Source: Paraspadella gotoi (Eukaryota > Chaetognatha). From it: DNA of 64,000 bases. Made by a program: the position numbers and the translations under genes. Where the stretch lies: the NCBI GenBank assembly GCA_051294375.1, contig CM119269.1:12990790-13054789 (forward strand), written 5' to 3'. Position 1 is the stretch's first letter. Every line of letters starts with the position of its first letter. This document shows positions 11,601 through 21,919 of the stretch, piece after piece. A model generated the notes under the pieces. The model ran no database searches and had not been told where the DNA came from. It worked only from the letters and a program-made list of their open reading frames with translations.

Positions 11601-14600
11601 AAAAAAAGTTTTAAATACTAAAATTACACGTTTTTGAAGTTCAATGGGAAAAGGCGAAAAAGAAGTAAAAAAAGATAGATAAAAAATATATATAGAAAAA
11701 ATATTTTATTTTTATTAAATTACAATAATAAAAGAGATTACTGATTGAACGCTGTTTGTTTTTTTTTTTGTTTTTTTTTCTTTATTTACTTTTTAGTTTT
11801 GGCATATTATTTTATTTTCTTTAATGTGTCGATCATTTGACAATCCAGGCGAGGATCCTCAACTTTTGGCCGAGCTCGAGAAGGTGCTGAAGGAGAAGCA
11901 GGCCAAGGGAGCCAAACTTCGGGCCGAGTTGGAAAAGGCCATCGAATCTCGAAACATCGACAAGTTGGAGAAGGCGATCGACAACTTCAAAGCCGCCGGA
12001 CTAACTCAGGTAAGCCCGGCGAGGATCGAAACTCTCGTGATTGTCCAAACTGTAAAAAACTAACGCCTCCGACGAACGGCGCAGGCGGACGGACCGCTGG
12101 AAGAGGCTGAGCTTCTCCTGCTGCAGCTGCTGATGGAATCGGGCGACATGGCCCGATTGGAGAAGCGGATGCGTCTGGCCGGAAAAAACGCCGTAGCTAA
12201 GGCCTTGAAGGAAGCCGAAGCGGCAGGACCGGACTCGCCGGCCGCGAAATTGGCTGCCAAGTTGGCACATTTTATATTTAAAATTCTTTTTTATGAAACT
12301 TGAACATATTTTTATTCGGTTTTATCCATTTCGGTACATATCATCATATATCTTTCATCCAACCGTACAGCTTACATTTTAAAACTTATCCGATATGATA
12401 TATTTTAGCGGCCACAATATCCACACATTCGTCCATCCGCCCTTTAGAATCTTAAAAGAAAAAGAAAAGGAAGAAGACGACATCAAGGAGCGACTTCGAA
12501 AGGCCATCGAGTCTGGCGACAAAGCGGCGTTGGCAAAAGCGTTAAAAGAGGCCAAGGCCGCCGGAATTGCTGACGGTATGGTTGATTTGATTATCCTTGC
12601 TCTTCGGTCTTCCTGCTTTCGAGATTTTCATAAAATTTTGGTTGATCATCATTCATGGCCCTGATTTTTCCAGACGGACTTATCTCTCAGGCGGAATCTA
12701 TGTTGATTGACAAAGCGAAAGGCGACCTTAAAGCTGCGCAACGTGACATCAAAGAACAGGTTGGTGTGAGACTGCGGAGTCTGGCCGAGCGGGATGGAAA
12801 GTCATATTTGGGCTAACGGGCTACCCGTCCATACACCGGTCTAATACAGTAGTCTAAATGCGAAAACACATCGGGTAGGGATACAGTGCAGTTTACCTTT
12901 AAACGACGCGTTTATTCTATAAATTACCATCTGAAGCGATGAATCCAAACGACCAATTAAAGAAAAGGAGAAAATCAAAAAAACTAGAAATAACAAAAAC
13001 AACTAAAAGCACTGTTCTCGACAAAACAGGCCTTCAAATCGAATAAAGGCGCCGTGGACAAATTTGCTGGCGGAAAAGGTGGAAAGTCGGTCGCTGGCGT
13101 CAAAAAGGTAGTTTATTTGCTTATTCACAATTGACAAAAATAAACTAAAGATTGTTCTTATTTTGACATTTTAATTTGCCTCAGCAACTGAGCGAACGCG
13201 ACGAACAGCTCGTTGCCGCTTTGAAGGAAGCCATCGAAATTGGGGAGATATCCGTCCTCGAAGCCGCCATCAGGGACTATCGAGGGGCGGGTTTGACCAA
13301 CAAGGAAGGTCCGCTCGACAAGGCAGAGATGTTGCTTATCATGTTGATTAAGGTGAAAAAACTCGCGCGGAATTGAAGACAAAAATACGGAATTAATGAT
13401 TCATGTCTTTGACCGTGATTTGGGGGGGGATTTGTAAAAAATATAAAAAATCCATTGCATTTCTTGACAACAATAAAAAAATTAAAAATCGCAGACCAAA
13501 GATTTGTTACTGGAAAGAGAAATAAAAAAATATATCCAAAATCAAATTTACAAATTAAGCATCGCAGGAAACCAAGAATTAAAATTTGATACTCATTAAT
13601 TTAATGATTGCTTTCAGAAAGCCGAGGAGAACGGTGAAACCGTCCGTCGGCCGAGTTTCTTGAAGGACCGAATCGACGACCCGTACGGACTTAAAGGAAA
13701 GTTAAAGACTAAAGCGGATTTGGAGAGGGAGATAAGGAAGGCCATGGCCGCCGGAGATATGGGAAGATTGGAATATCTGTTGGATCAAGCCAGGGCACAG
13801 GGTTACAACTCACAGGTGAAGCGACGGTTTTTGTTCATTAAAATATTTTCTAAAAGTCTATTTGAATAAAAATCTATTTTAACAATCTTATTGGAAAATT
13901 GGCTCACCTTTTCCCGTTACGTACCCCCCTTTGAAAAAAAAAAAACAAAAAAAAACATCAAGGACCTCGGAATCATGAAACAAGCGAAAAAGCAACTTGA
14001 AGCCGGCGTCGGCAAAGCGCGCCGGTTCAGCGCCGAGGAGCGCGCCAGGATGAACGCCGCCCGCGAAAAAGGACTCGCCATGGAGGCGGAGGCGATGAAG
14101 ATCAAGGATCCGAAGGAGAGGGCGTTGGCGCTCTTACGGGCGGCCGTGGTGATGAGGTGAAATGACAGTTGTGAGAGCTATAGATGGATGATGAAGAGGT
14201 TGTTTTTTGTTAGGACAAAGAAAACAGGTTTTTAGCCTGATTTAAAAAATTATGTTCGTCCATCCGTATGTCCGTTCGTCCCCCCTTATCTTTAAACGCT
14301 AATTACTCATGAGTGGATCTGGTGATTAAGTTGAAATTTTGTATGTGGGTAAAGAAGTTTGTGATTGTTATGGAAATTAAGTCCCAGTGGAAATGAGTAA
14401 ATACAAGCTTCAAAAACTCTAATAACAATTAATTAATTAATATATTAATTAATAATTATTTAAATTATTAAGTAATATGATAATATAATTACAAGATTTA
14501 GCAAAAAATATCGAAGCTGCACAGATAATTATTAATTAATTATTAAATAATCATTTAATTAATTATCTGATCTCCTGCTTACGGCTAATTGTGAGCAGAT

Positions 14601-15984
14601 GCGGCATTGTTTGCTCAAACTTGTTTATCTTCTTTTAGCCTTGTAAATCTCAAAAATAGTTCAATATTAGAGAAATAAAGTCCTCGGATATAAACTCTCG
14701 AGGCACTTCTCATCTCAAGGGCCAAATTGGTGGCACCAATTGTCAGATTCCTCACTCACGCAATTCGTCTTTCAAATAACCTCGTCCCTCAAACCCGATA
14801 TCTCATTGCACGATTTGGTCTTCAACCGATGAAGGGACAAGAAGAAAATTGAGCTCCGTCTGGAGGAAGTTAAGAAGGTTGGGGCTAAAGTCCCCAAAGA
14901 AGAGATGGATCAGATCAACTACCTCTTGGGTGTTCTGGATTGCCGCGCCAAGACCCTCAGAGCCATCAAGGACAAGGACGCGGTTCAACTTGAGAAACAA
15001 CTCAAGATTGCAAAAGCCAAGGGTTATTTCGAAGATGAGGAGCACGCGGGTGAGGAACAGGAGTTACGTTTACGTTTAAGATTTAACTTAATGTTTATAG
15101 TGAAATATTATAAAGCATTGTATTTTAGGGAAATTAAGCTTACTTACAATTTATATGTATGCTGTCTCTCTCCATATTTTTGTTTGGACAACTCATTTTT
15201 GCGCTTAGTATTTAAAGTTGAAGCAAAGTCGAAACATTTCCCCGATTTTCAAAAATAGAAATCTTTGCTGTTTGTTTTCCGACCATGTTTTCATCAGTCA
15301 TCACTTTTATTTTTGCCCACCACGCAGGATTCTTCCTTAACGCCGAGCATCAGTTAGGTCTGATGATGGCCATGGACGAAATCATAGAAGACGTTTGGAC
15401 AATGACGGGTTACGACATTGCTGAAGTCAGAACTTATCGATGCCCTCCAAAAGGTAATTACTATTTAGAACTCATAAAAGAGCAGAGCGCACCAGTTTTG
15501 ACTTCTTGACTCACCCTAGGTGTCCGAAGTGTCATCCTCGCTTTTTTTCGTCTGCTCGGCTACGAATGGCAATACCTTCAGTCGTGGAAACAAATCCAGG
15601 TCGCCACGTCTTTTTAGTGTCCAGTGGATCGAAATGGATTGGCCGATAATTGATTGGCCAGCGTTTAATCATCCAGTTTTATTTGCCAGGTGTTGTTGAC
15701 GTTCTGGTTGAAGATCACGTCTCGCTACATCCTCGGCCGGGTCGAGCCTAAGGATCTTCAGTACGAACACGCCATGGACGCTAAAAAGCTTCTGACGGGT
15801 ATTAAACCAAGGAAGAAAACTGCGGCTCAGTTACGATTTATTTTTAAAGGGAAAAATGGTTTCGATTTTAGGCTGGGATACGGACGCGATGATTTATAAA
15901 TCAAAGCCCGTAGCGGTTTTCTTCCGTTGGACGTACAACATGGTTTATCAAGTGACGAACTTTAGAGATGTCAATGACGATTGA
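87..15984 (+). CDS. Large helical-repeat protein with dynein-stalk-like C terminus (5'-partial, about 35 exons)
   Basis: I do not recognise a named gene. The start lies upstream of the window. Visible exons encode at least 1,600 residues of Lys/Glu/Ala-rich helix built from loose repeats of the form L..AI..GD...L..AL..A+AAGL.D, with GLTN/GLTD/GLMND turns. Exons run about 87-221, 299-389, 2139-2311, 3170-3281, 3563-3645, 3764-3899, 4432-4554, 4670-4891, 5229-5308, 5725-5994, 6409-6558, 6622-6753, 6821-6929, 7027-7139, 7204-7284, 7416-7578, 9734-9912, 10001-10099, 10524-10670, 10798-10916, 11040-11197, 11283-11483, 11849-12009, 12085-12260, 12448-12575, 12674-12759, 13030-13107, 13185-13352, 13618-13815, 13963-14156, 14835-15049, 15328-15453, 15520-15599, 15690-15798 and 15872-15984. 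Phases agree from 3764 to the stop; the 3645/3764 junction does not fit and may hide a microexon. The last five exons resemble the dynein heavy-chain stalk/microtubule-binding region (IAEVRTYRCPPKGV, then a conserved-looking EYW/SWK stretch and AVFFRW). No AAA motor is visible. A cytoskeletal or axonemal role is inference. Confidence 0.72.
493..905 (+). repeat. Dispersed repeat family F, copy 1 (TTAATTAA-rich)
   Basis: It begins with GTTTGAGCAAACAATGCCGG, has a core of TTAATTAA-type simple sequence and a CGGACGGACGGAC motif, and ends with a short palindrome around CTGCTGTAAGCAGATCCGGC. The reverse complement of the same elements occurs at 14240-14630, near the other end of the same gene. It lies in the intron between exons 299-389 and 2139-2311. 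No coding capacity. Confidence 0.5.
1027..1643 (+). mobile_element. Foldback MITE family A, degenerate copy
   Basis: It aligns by eye along its whole length with the cleaner copies at 23416-24026 and 25421-26032: shared TATATTTATATATAGTACTAT, GATTGCAGATGTGAATTCC and AACATTTATGGTTTAGTACT, ending in TTTTACTACGCC. The left terminus is decayed. Each half is roughly the reverse complement of the other, so the element is a long imperfect hairpin. It is AT-rich, has no ORF and lies in an intron. Confidence 0.65.
1777..1857 (+). pseudogene. Exon-like segment with apparent frameshift (decayed exon candidate)
   Basis: After an acceptor-like TTCAG at 1773-1777 the sequence becomes GC-rich and codes, in one frame, for a helix like the rest of the gene (SATKIQAMKDLRVAVGEKA). 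In the frame shifted by one base it continues as ERQAKLDKELE. Neither frame is open throughout, and no donor follows before the (GA)n tract. The flanking exons 299-389 and 2139-2311 join in phase without it, so it is probably skipped or dead. Confidence 0.35.
1878..2050 (+). repeat. (GA)n-rich low-complexity tract
   Basis: This is an imperfect purine tract of GAGA/GAGAG units upstream of the exon at 2139. The open frames over it on both strands are low-complexity artefacts. Confidence 0.85.
2455..3160 (+). repeat. C-rich minisatellite, unit about 50-57 bp
   Basis: A dozen or so imperfect copies of a unit made of CCCCGAATCCCCTCACTTCC, then CCCTTACCCAATCC, then CCAAATCCGTCCCC fill the intron just upstream of the exon at 3170. 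The plus strand is almost free of G except in GAATC and CCGTC. The minus strand carries many G runs of 4-6 and could form G-quadruplexes. Repeated Pro/Ser frames here are not genes. Confidence 0.9.
3650..3721 (+). repeat. (GA)n microsatellite directly after a splice donor
   Basis: An almost pure GA/GAGA tract starts within five bases of the GTGAGAG donor that ends exon 3563-3645. Confidence 0.9.
3951..4215 (+). repeat. Dispersed repeat family C, copy 1
   Basis: It shares a long similar stretch with 33143-33600, including CTCGTGACATGACATGAC, ACTACAATAACTTTCTTA, TTTTAGAATTTCCTGAAGGC, GGGACAGACCGAC and CTCGCGGCGCAACT. It lies in an intron of the first gene and carries no ORF. The ends are set by where similarity to the second copy stops. 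Confidence 0.65.
4370..4428 (+). repeat. (CT)n tract forming a polypyrimidine tract
   Basis: A nearly uninterrupted CT/TTTCTC tract runs directly into the TGCAG acceptor of exon 4432-4554. Confidence 0.85.
5613..5717 (+). repeat. (CT)n tract forming a polypyrimidine tract
   Basis: About 100 bp of CT repeats end seven bases before the CACAAG acceptor of exon 5725-5994. This is the longest such tract in the window. Confidence 0.9.
7733..9515 (+). mobile_element. TRIM-like LTR retroelement with a tandem array inside its 5' LTR
   Basis: The 3' LTR (9282-9515, 234 bp) begins TGTATGGTGGAC and ends TGTCTCTTCA. The 5' LTR is split: 7733-7945 matches its first part and 9072-9097 its last 26 bases. 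The 1,126-bp array at 7946-9071 lies between the two parts. A primer-site-like TTGGTGAGCCCGAC follows the 5' LTR at 9098, and a purine tract GGAGGGGGGGA abuts the 3' LTR at 9271-9281. The internal region is only about 184 bp and has no ORF, typical of a non-autonomous TRIM. GTGC occurs on both flanks (7732-7735 and 9516-9519) and may be a short target duplication. It lies in the intron between exons 7416-7578 and 9734-9912. Confidence 0.7.
7946..9071 (+). repeat. Tandem array, about 3.5 copies of a 322-bp unit (family R322)
   Basis: The same string TGTGAGAGAGTCTTGATTGA recurs at about 7946, 8270, 8592 and 8912, giving a period near 322 bp. Copies differ only by scattered single-base changes and indels, so the expansion is recent. 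The last copy stops halfway, at ACCAATTTCA. The unit contains the palindrome ATTGGTTGTACCAAT and no convincing ORF. Inverted single copies lie at 10137-10376 and 58520-58815. Confidence 0.9.
10137..10376 (-). repeat. R322 unit, single inverted copy
   Basis: This is the reverse complement of most of the 322-bp unit, from TTGGTACAACCAAT to the TTTCAATTGTAT region, with small indels. It lies in the intron between exons 10001-10099 and 10524-10670, about 1 kb downstream of the array. Confidence 0.85.
10440..10520 (+). repeat. (CT)n-rich tract before a splice acceptor
   Basis: CT-rich low-complexity sequence runs into the CTCCTCAG acceptor of exon 10524-10670. Confidence 0.8.
14240..14630 (-). 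repeat. Dispersed repeat family F, copy 2 (inverted relative to copy 1)
   Basis: It carries GTCCATCCGTATGTCCG and AATTAATTA tracts, and ends in GCGGCATTGTTTGCTCAAAC, the reverse complement of the start of copy 1 with one mismatch. It fills the intron between exons 13963-14156 and 14835-15049. The inverted pair could fold together in a long transcript, but that is speculation. Confidence 0.5.
15328..15984 (+). other. Dynein stalk / microtubule-binding-like domain (four 3' exons)
   Basis: Read from the spliced exons 15328-15453, 15520-15599, 15690-15798 and 15872-15984. The order of elements follows dynein heavy chains: a helix leading into D-I-x-E-V-[KR]-x-Y/M-x-x-P-P-x-G-V, a hydrophobic helix ending in LLGYEW, a SWKQIQ(V)LL segment, a helix rich in Ala/Lys (EPKDLQYEHAMDAKKLL), and a final [AV]-[AV]-F-x-x-W-x-x-x-[MV] segment like the Wv.a...y of the stalk. 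In dyneins this part lies between AAA4 and AAA5. Here it ends the protein a few residues after the F-x-x-W block, so the AAA5/AAA6 part is absent. The assignment is by motif order only. Confidence 0.55.
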
Positions 15985-16543
15985 GCGTCGACCTCGAGTT
16001 AGCTGAATACTAGTGAATAAGATGATGGAAGAACTGGTTAAAAGTTCGGCGATAAATAAAACAAATTTACCTCAATTTTTCTAATCGTCTAAAATATATT
16101 TCGAATCGAGGAAAAAAAAGTTATTTTAAGATTATCATCAAAACTTGAAAATATTAAAAACATGGCGGACAATTTCAGAATTTTAAAACTACGTCTCCAG
16201 GTTAGGCAACGATTTAATCATTAACGATGGTTTTACCATAGTTTTGAGAAAAAGCTACCTGCAATCTTTAATAAACGTTAAAACGAAAAATAAAGAATCG
16301 GCTACGTCGACAGAGAAACGGGTAACGCTTTGTACACAAAGACGGCTTGAAGTTAAAGTTACCGGTAGTAAGAGGGGCGTGGTAAAGACGGTTTTAAACC
16401 AGTCGTTGTGAGTTAAAAACGATTTCGAACTCACACAATGCCGCCCTCTAAAAACGATCTAATGGGAGGGAAATGGTTAGCCGTAGAGCAGGGTAGACAG
16501 GGATCATGGGTATTTAACAACTTCGTCCCGAAAGTGGAACGAA
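15985..16543. other. Intergenic, convergent gene ends
   Basis: This lies between the stop of the large repeat-protein gene and the stop of akirin, which face each other. AATAAA-like strings occur near 16052 and 16288. I see nothing else. Confidence 0.6.
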
Positions 16544-17762
16544 TCAAGATACGTAAGACATGGGGCGGTCGTGTAGGCGTCGCTGGATCTGATCGTACGT
16601 GAACTTGACAAAAGCATCGTACTGTTCGGCCAATTTGTCGGTCAAAACGCGATCGTACTCTTCGCGTAGAGCCGCTTCCCGCTCGCGGACAAGGCGGTCG
16701 CAGATTAGGTTCACCTTTGACAAGGAAATGGGAATTTTGAAATGCTGACGTGATTGGATGGTTATCAAGTTATGATTTAAGGAATTTACTTGTTTGAAAT
16801 TGAAAATGGGTTTGTCCTCTTTGTCCTGCTTGGTCGACGACGCTGTAGCTGCCGCGGCTGGCGCGGAGTCGGCAAAGGAGGAAGTCGACGGAAGCGGAGG
16901 TGATGACGCAGCGACAACCATCTCCGCTTCGGAGTCGCTCCCCGATCCGCTATCTGAATTAAGAACAATATAAATGTAGCAGATTAATTTGTGGATTATC
17001 TCAAATGAGATCGAGTTCAATCTCATTTGCTTATTGTCGTATTCTGATTAATTTTTGTTCTATTGCCCTAAACCTAAAGGTTTAATATTAATATTTTAAA
17101 ATAGTATAAAAGTATTTTAAATATTATTTAAAACCTCCAAACCATTAAGTTAAATATCCAATGAAACTATATTAACCGATGTCATGTATAATCAGGGTAG
17201 CCATTTTCATACAAAATTAAGCCTCTGTTACATAAAACTTAGCGCCCAAAAGATTTTCAACAAATAATGAATTAAGTCTACACGAATCGTCAGAAATTCG
17301 TCCCGAGTTTATCTATCCGTGATTAACACTACCAATAATTAATAATAATAATAATAATGATAAATGACCTTGCTGCGTTCCGTCGGTGGCGTGAGCCTCT
17401 TCGGCGTTGGTCTCTGGATGACGAGAGCATCGATGTTGACTTTTGATTTGACGTCGTCTCTGCATCCGACGAAGTTCAGCCTGGATTTTGGCCGCGATCA
17501 CGACTGAATCCAGGAAGGTAGAAAAAAGTTGAAAATGAAAGTTATTACTACTATTAATTTATTCGGTTTTTTTAATAAACTAACCGTTTGTCATCGGAGG
17601 CTTGACTTCCCCGAACGGCGATGGTTTCGTGGGCGTCGAGCTCGAAGCGGCCGCCGTCGGTGAGACGGTCATCGGCGCGCATCTTTGCCGCTTGGGGGAT
17701 TTGTGGTGATCGTGGAGAAGAGGATCAAAGTCCAAAGAGCGCTTCAATGTCGCGCAAGCCAT
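16544..17762 (-). CDS. AKIRIN: Akirin, nuclear transcription cofactor
   Basis: Akirins are small nuclear proteins that link transcription factors to chromatin remodelling in innate immunity and development. Four exons (minus strand): 17762-17585, 17503-17369, 16953-16790 and 16714-16544. The N terminus [16 protein letters not shown] is the akirin signature, followed by a basic [10 protein letters not shown] nuclear-localisation motif and a Ser/Ala/Thr-rich linker. Exon 2 gives [17 protein letters not shown], matching the conserved helix. The last exon gives [24 protein letters not shown], then [18 protein letters not shown], and ends in SYVS, the family's C terminus. Phases agree at all junctions. 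The acidic stretch [11 protein letters not shown] starts exon 3. It is convergent with the upstream gene and divergent from COASY. Length (about 215 residues) is normal for the family. Confidence 0.95.
16972..17100 (+). repeat. Hairpin MITE family B, copy in akirin intron
   Basis: It carries the family core: an AAATGAGATCGAG / TTCAATCTCATTT hairpin, then TATTGTCGTATTCTGATTAA and AAAGGTTTAATATTA. It lies in the intron between akirin exons 2 and 3, reversed relative to the copy at 31306-31615. Confidence 0.65.
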
Positions 17763-20700
17763 CTTCGTACGAATGTGGGAAGGCCGCTCGAATCTGTTTT
17801 CTGTATAAAGAAAGGATACGAAATATAATCAATTATAGAGTAAATTTGCTGAATCGAAACTAAATCGTTGGTCGTTCGCCACATGACAGTTTAGGATATA
17901 ATTATGCAGATCTGATATACCTTAATAGTTGAATTACGGCATGAACGCAAGTGAACTCCAGTCTTTACTGCTGTTGGGTTATAAGATTTTCAAGTTAAGC
18001 TGTGGGAAGCATATTGGTATTAATTTCTGAAAAAGATTAAAGTATATTTATATTCAAATATTCTTATGATACATAATAAGACTACAAAATATCTAAAAAA
18101 TGAAATCATTTCAACATTGCACCCTCATGGCGGCCATAACCGCAAGCTGTTACAAATGGAGATCTAAGAAGGCATGTATTTAAATCGTTCTCAAGGTCAA
18201 AACGTTTTTTAGAGGCAAATGATGTCCAACTAGGAGTATCTCCTTTAGCTACCACGAGCAGGATATTTAGGCAGTGGCGGAGGCCATTAAGGATGCGTAA
18301 GCACGTTGCAGACGGAACCGGAGCCCTTGGAAGAGTAAGAAAATTATGACCTTATTATGCATTATTTTCCGAAATGCAATGAATAGAATGGTGCAAAATT
18401 GAAAGAGAGTAACGGATGCTGAGCCCGCAAGGAGGGGTGGCGATTTTATATATTTTTTCTTTCAGTCAGCAATTGCCCGAACTGCCATTCACTGCCGTGC
18501 GGGGAGGAGATTAAAGTTTAGTTTTAAATAAACCGATTGGTTAACAACTTCTTTAATTCCTCTTCTCATTGGTTGACGAAAAAGATTGATCATTTTGAGA
18601 ATACGACCACCTTTGCATCGTCATTCGCACATTGGTTGTCGGCTGATTGGTTTCATATCACTCCGCTTTATTTTATCCAATCATCGCCCACGCAGCTGAT
18701 TTCTGTTTGAGCCTCATCACTCCTTGATACTTAATTGTCGGTTCGCTTTGTATTTCTCCGCTTTTCTTACTCGCGGTTTTTAAAATTAAGTAACTTCGTT
18801 TGTTATCAAAATTTGTTGCGTCGGTGTTCGAAGATTGGTGGAAACAATGGAACGTTTACAGGTTCTTTTAAAATTAGTGTCGACTGATTAATGGTAAGGT
18901 TTTTATGCTGCAGAACAACATAAATGAACCGAATAACACGAATGACTTTTTCCAAAAGGATTAGGAACTAGTTTTTGAGATGGCGTTTCATCGGCGCTGC
19001 CCTCTGCCAATCATGGTGCGACATGAATTCCTTGTCCCTGGAATTTCTTTTCTTTTTTCTTGCCGATAATAAAAAAAAAAAATCAGTCGGGTTCCTTAAT
19101 ATTGTTCGCTACTTTTATACCGAATTTTTACCACTTGTGAAGGGTCCGTCTGCAAATTTCTGGTTTCGAAATTATCTGATTTCATTTTGTCAATTTCCAG
19201 TGCACTGGGCAGTTAAATTTAAAATCTGCAAGATTTGGCAGCCAATTTGTGATCATTCAGATAAATTCGTTTTGTATTATATGTGATAATTATATTGACG
19301 GGAAAATTTACAATGATATTTAATAACTTTGATTGAACGTATGGCACATAGTGGATAACGGCACCGGCATGACTGAAGTATAAATATTTTGTACGAATTT
19401 GTATTTCTAGTCAGAGTTTTATCGGTTAATCATTTGAAGTAAAATTTAAAATAACCTTTTGAAAAAAAGGTAATTCGCCAACCGACATTTTGCTATATGT
19501 TATTTTTTTAATTTTTTAAATTTGTTTATTTATTTATTTCTTATGAGCGACGTATAGAAATCTCGTTACGCAAAAATAAAAAGGGACACTGGTAAGGGTA
19601 GAAAAACTTTTTATTACAAATCCCTAACCCTACCCACCCCTAATCCTTAACCAACCTCAACTCAATTGCTAACCGTTTAAAAAATATAATGAAAATATTG
19701 TTTTTCCTTTCCTTTTCTTGTTTGTTTACATAATATGAGTTTAATTAAGAAACAAATTTCAGACAGGTTTCGGCTTCAATGTAAACCTTTTTCAGCGCAA
19801 AAGCGAATTGATTTGTGAAACAAATATTTTCACAGACTTTGTCTTTGACGTTTGAAGAGAGAGAGAGAGAGACAGTCTGAACATATTAGTTTCACAAATC
19901 AATTCGTTTTTGCGCTGATGAAAGCTTACAGAGTTCGGACTTGAATCTTACCCCCTTAATTGATCCCTCCCCACGCACGATTGTTTTAAAAAAATTGTTT
20001 TATTTTTTATAGCAGAATAATTGTTAAGTATTTTTTTATCTTTTGGATTGTATTTAGTTTTGCTATGTCGAAAAACATTAGTATGGGAAGCAACCGAAAA
20101 CCAGGAGTCATGTTTGCTCCGCGCCCAAATAATTAAAAATTCTTACAAAAGTTACAATGACCAATCTAGTGGGTTTCTTTATGGTGGTATTGAGAGAGTA
20201 CTGTTTATGGATTTCTCAAATAAAAAATCTAACTTCTAGCATAAGCCAAAATTGTATAACAAGCAATATCAATCAGTTAGTAATTTAAATTTTTTTATTT
20301 TTTTAAAAAATTGAAGTTGCAGTATGCTGCAATAAATTGAAGTACCATACATTTACCGGGATTAGGTCCCTCACTTATAAACCATCGAACTATGTTATTT
20401 ATACAGCATAATATACTATGTTACTAGTATAAAGTAAGATTTTTTTAAATATAATTTCTCCGAATTTTGGCTTCAGGGCATTATCCCCCATATAATACAG
20501 TATCTAAAATCATTTGGATATTGCATTATGGGGCGAATTAAATGTAATACTCAACAGTACTTGTAACCGGAATTACATCAAACTCGACCCATTATTGAAT
20601 ACACAGTGGTTCCAAGAATATAAATTTTGCGCAACAAAAACTGACGTGTTGCGTAAAAATGTTTTTTGGGCATCGACTGAAATCTAAGATAATGAAGTTT

Positions 20701-21919
20701 CTAAATATGTTTTCGGTTTTAACCTACATGTAATCGTTCTCTAGTAATAAAAGCCCAAAGTTATTCCTAAAATATCTCAATTGTTAGTCCTTGTCGGCAA
20801 TTATCGTTTGATCTAGCTATTATCGTAGAAATAGACCTCCGTCTCTATACTCTCTATAGACCTCGTCTTGATATTCTTGTTAACATCCCACTCATATGTC
20901 GCGAGTCTCTGGATCTAACGATAGCTTGCTGTTTAGTAAATATCTTTTCAGGTTTAAGACTTGTGATTATATTTAACGGTTATAACAACATAAGAGATAC
21001 CGATACATCAAAACTGGATTATCTTGCAAGGGAAGAAATTTAACCATTTGCGCTAAGGCTTTAGATGATATTTAAGTAGTGGTGATTTTACTATCCTTTT
21101 TAACACGGCTTTCACTCAGCAAATCTTTTTAAATGACGTTCTAACGTAACATGCTTTGGTGTTCGGGTTCCTCTGTAAATTTTTACCGATCCGCTTTACC
21201 CGCGCCAGAGGCAGGTGGTGGCCCTTGCCTAATAAAACGACAAAAGCAACGAGAACACTTAAGTTTAGTTTAGTAATTACGATCGAAAAAAGGTGTGCTT
21301 TTGTGGAAGAATGAATGTACTCGGAGTCGATCAACTTAGGCCAGTCTATACTTGCCCCTTTCACCCTCATTTCGAGGCTACAATGATTCGGTTAATTTTT
21401 TTTTCTTTTTCCCTAGTCCATTTTATTTATCCTCCTCTAATATTTACTTAAATATTTATCTCCGTTTCTCTCTCTCTCTCCTGATTCCCCGCATTTTCTC
21501 ACAGCTTTTTCATTTTACATTTTTTATTTTTTCGTTAGTCTAGATTCTAAATAAGTTTATTTTTGTAGTGTTAGATCTCTGATTCTATATATCCCTTGAT
21601 AATTATATTTCTCCGTCTAAACCGGCAGGATCGATTTCGCGTTTCGGAGAAACCGGTTATCCTCTTCGTTCGAAACGTGTCTCACTGTGCAGCCGTGGTC
21701 GTCGTCTCGGACTCGATAATCCTTTTTTCGCTTTAATTCGATTTTCTCTTTTCTGCTTTCGGTCTCTTTTACCTCTTTTCTCTCTCTCTCTGCCCCCTTC
21801 ATTTCTCTCTAGGGGGGGAGTTTGAACTTTTTATCAACTTTTATTCCAGAATAAATATACAAATGTTATTCCACGCGAATTTAATTTGGCGGCACCGAAA
21901 TTAAAACCTTTTTTCCCTG
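17763..21919. other. Divergent intergenic region between akirin and COASY
   Basis: About 4.2 kb of AT-rich DNA separates two head-to-head genes and presumably holds both promoters and 5' UTRs. A moderately GC-rich patch at 18120-18520 and CT-rich tracts near 21470 and 21780 stand out. No frame here looks like a conserved protein. A foldback repeat lies at 19786-19922. An untranslated RNA cannot be excluded. Confidence 0.5.
19786..19922. repeat. Short foldback repeat with (GA)n loop
   Basis: The left arm TTCAGCGCAAAAGCGAATTG, continuing through ATTTGTGAAAC, is mirrored on the right by GTTTCACAAATCAATTCGTT and TTTGCGCTGA. A GAGAGAGA loop lies near the centre. It is a roughly 50-bp stem with a few mismatches and lies between akirin and COASY. 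Confidence 0.75.

Noticed and set aside
12785-12860. tRNA-like box A (TGGCCGAGCGG)
   Set aside because: No box B, no cloverleaf and no CCA-side stem follow; probably chance.
18975-19286. 103-residue open frame in the akirin-COASY gap
   Set aside because: No family resemblance, no splice context, Phe/Lys-rich low complexity.
19619-19670. Telomere-like CCCTAACCCTACCC string
   Set aside because: Only two or three imperfect units; not an array.
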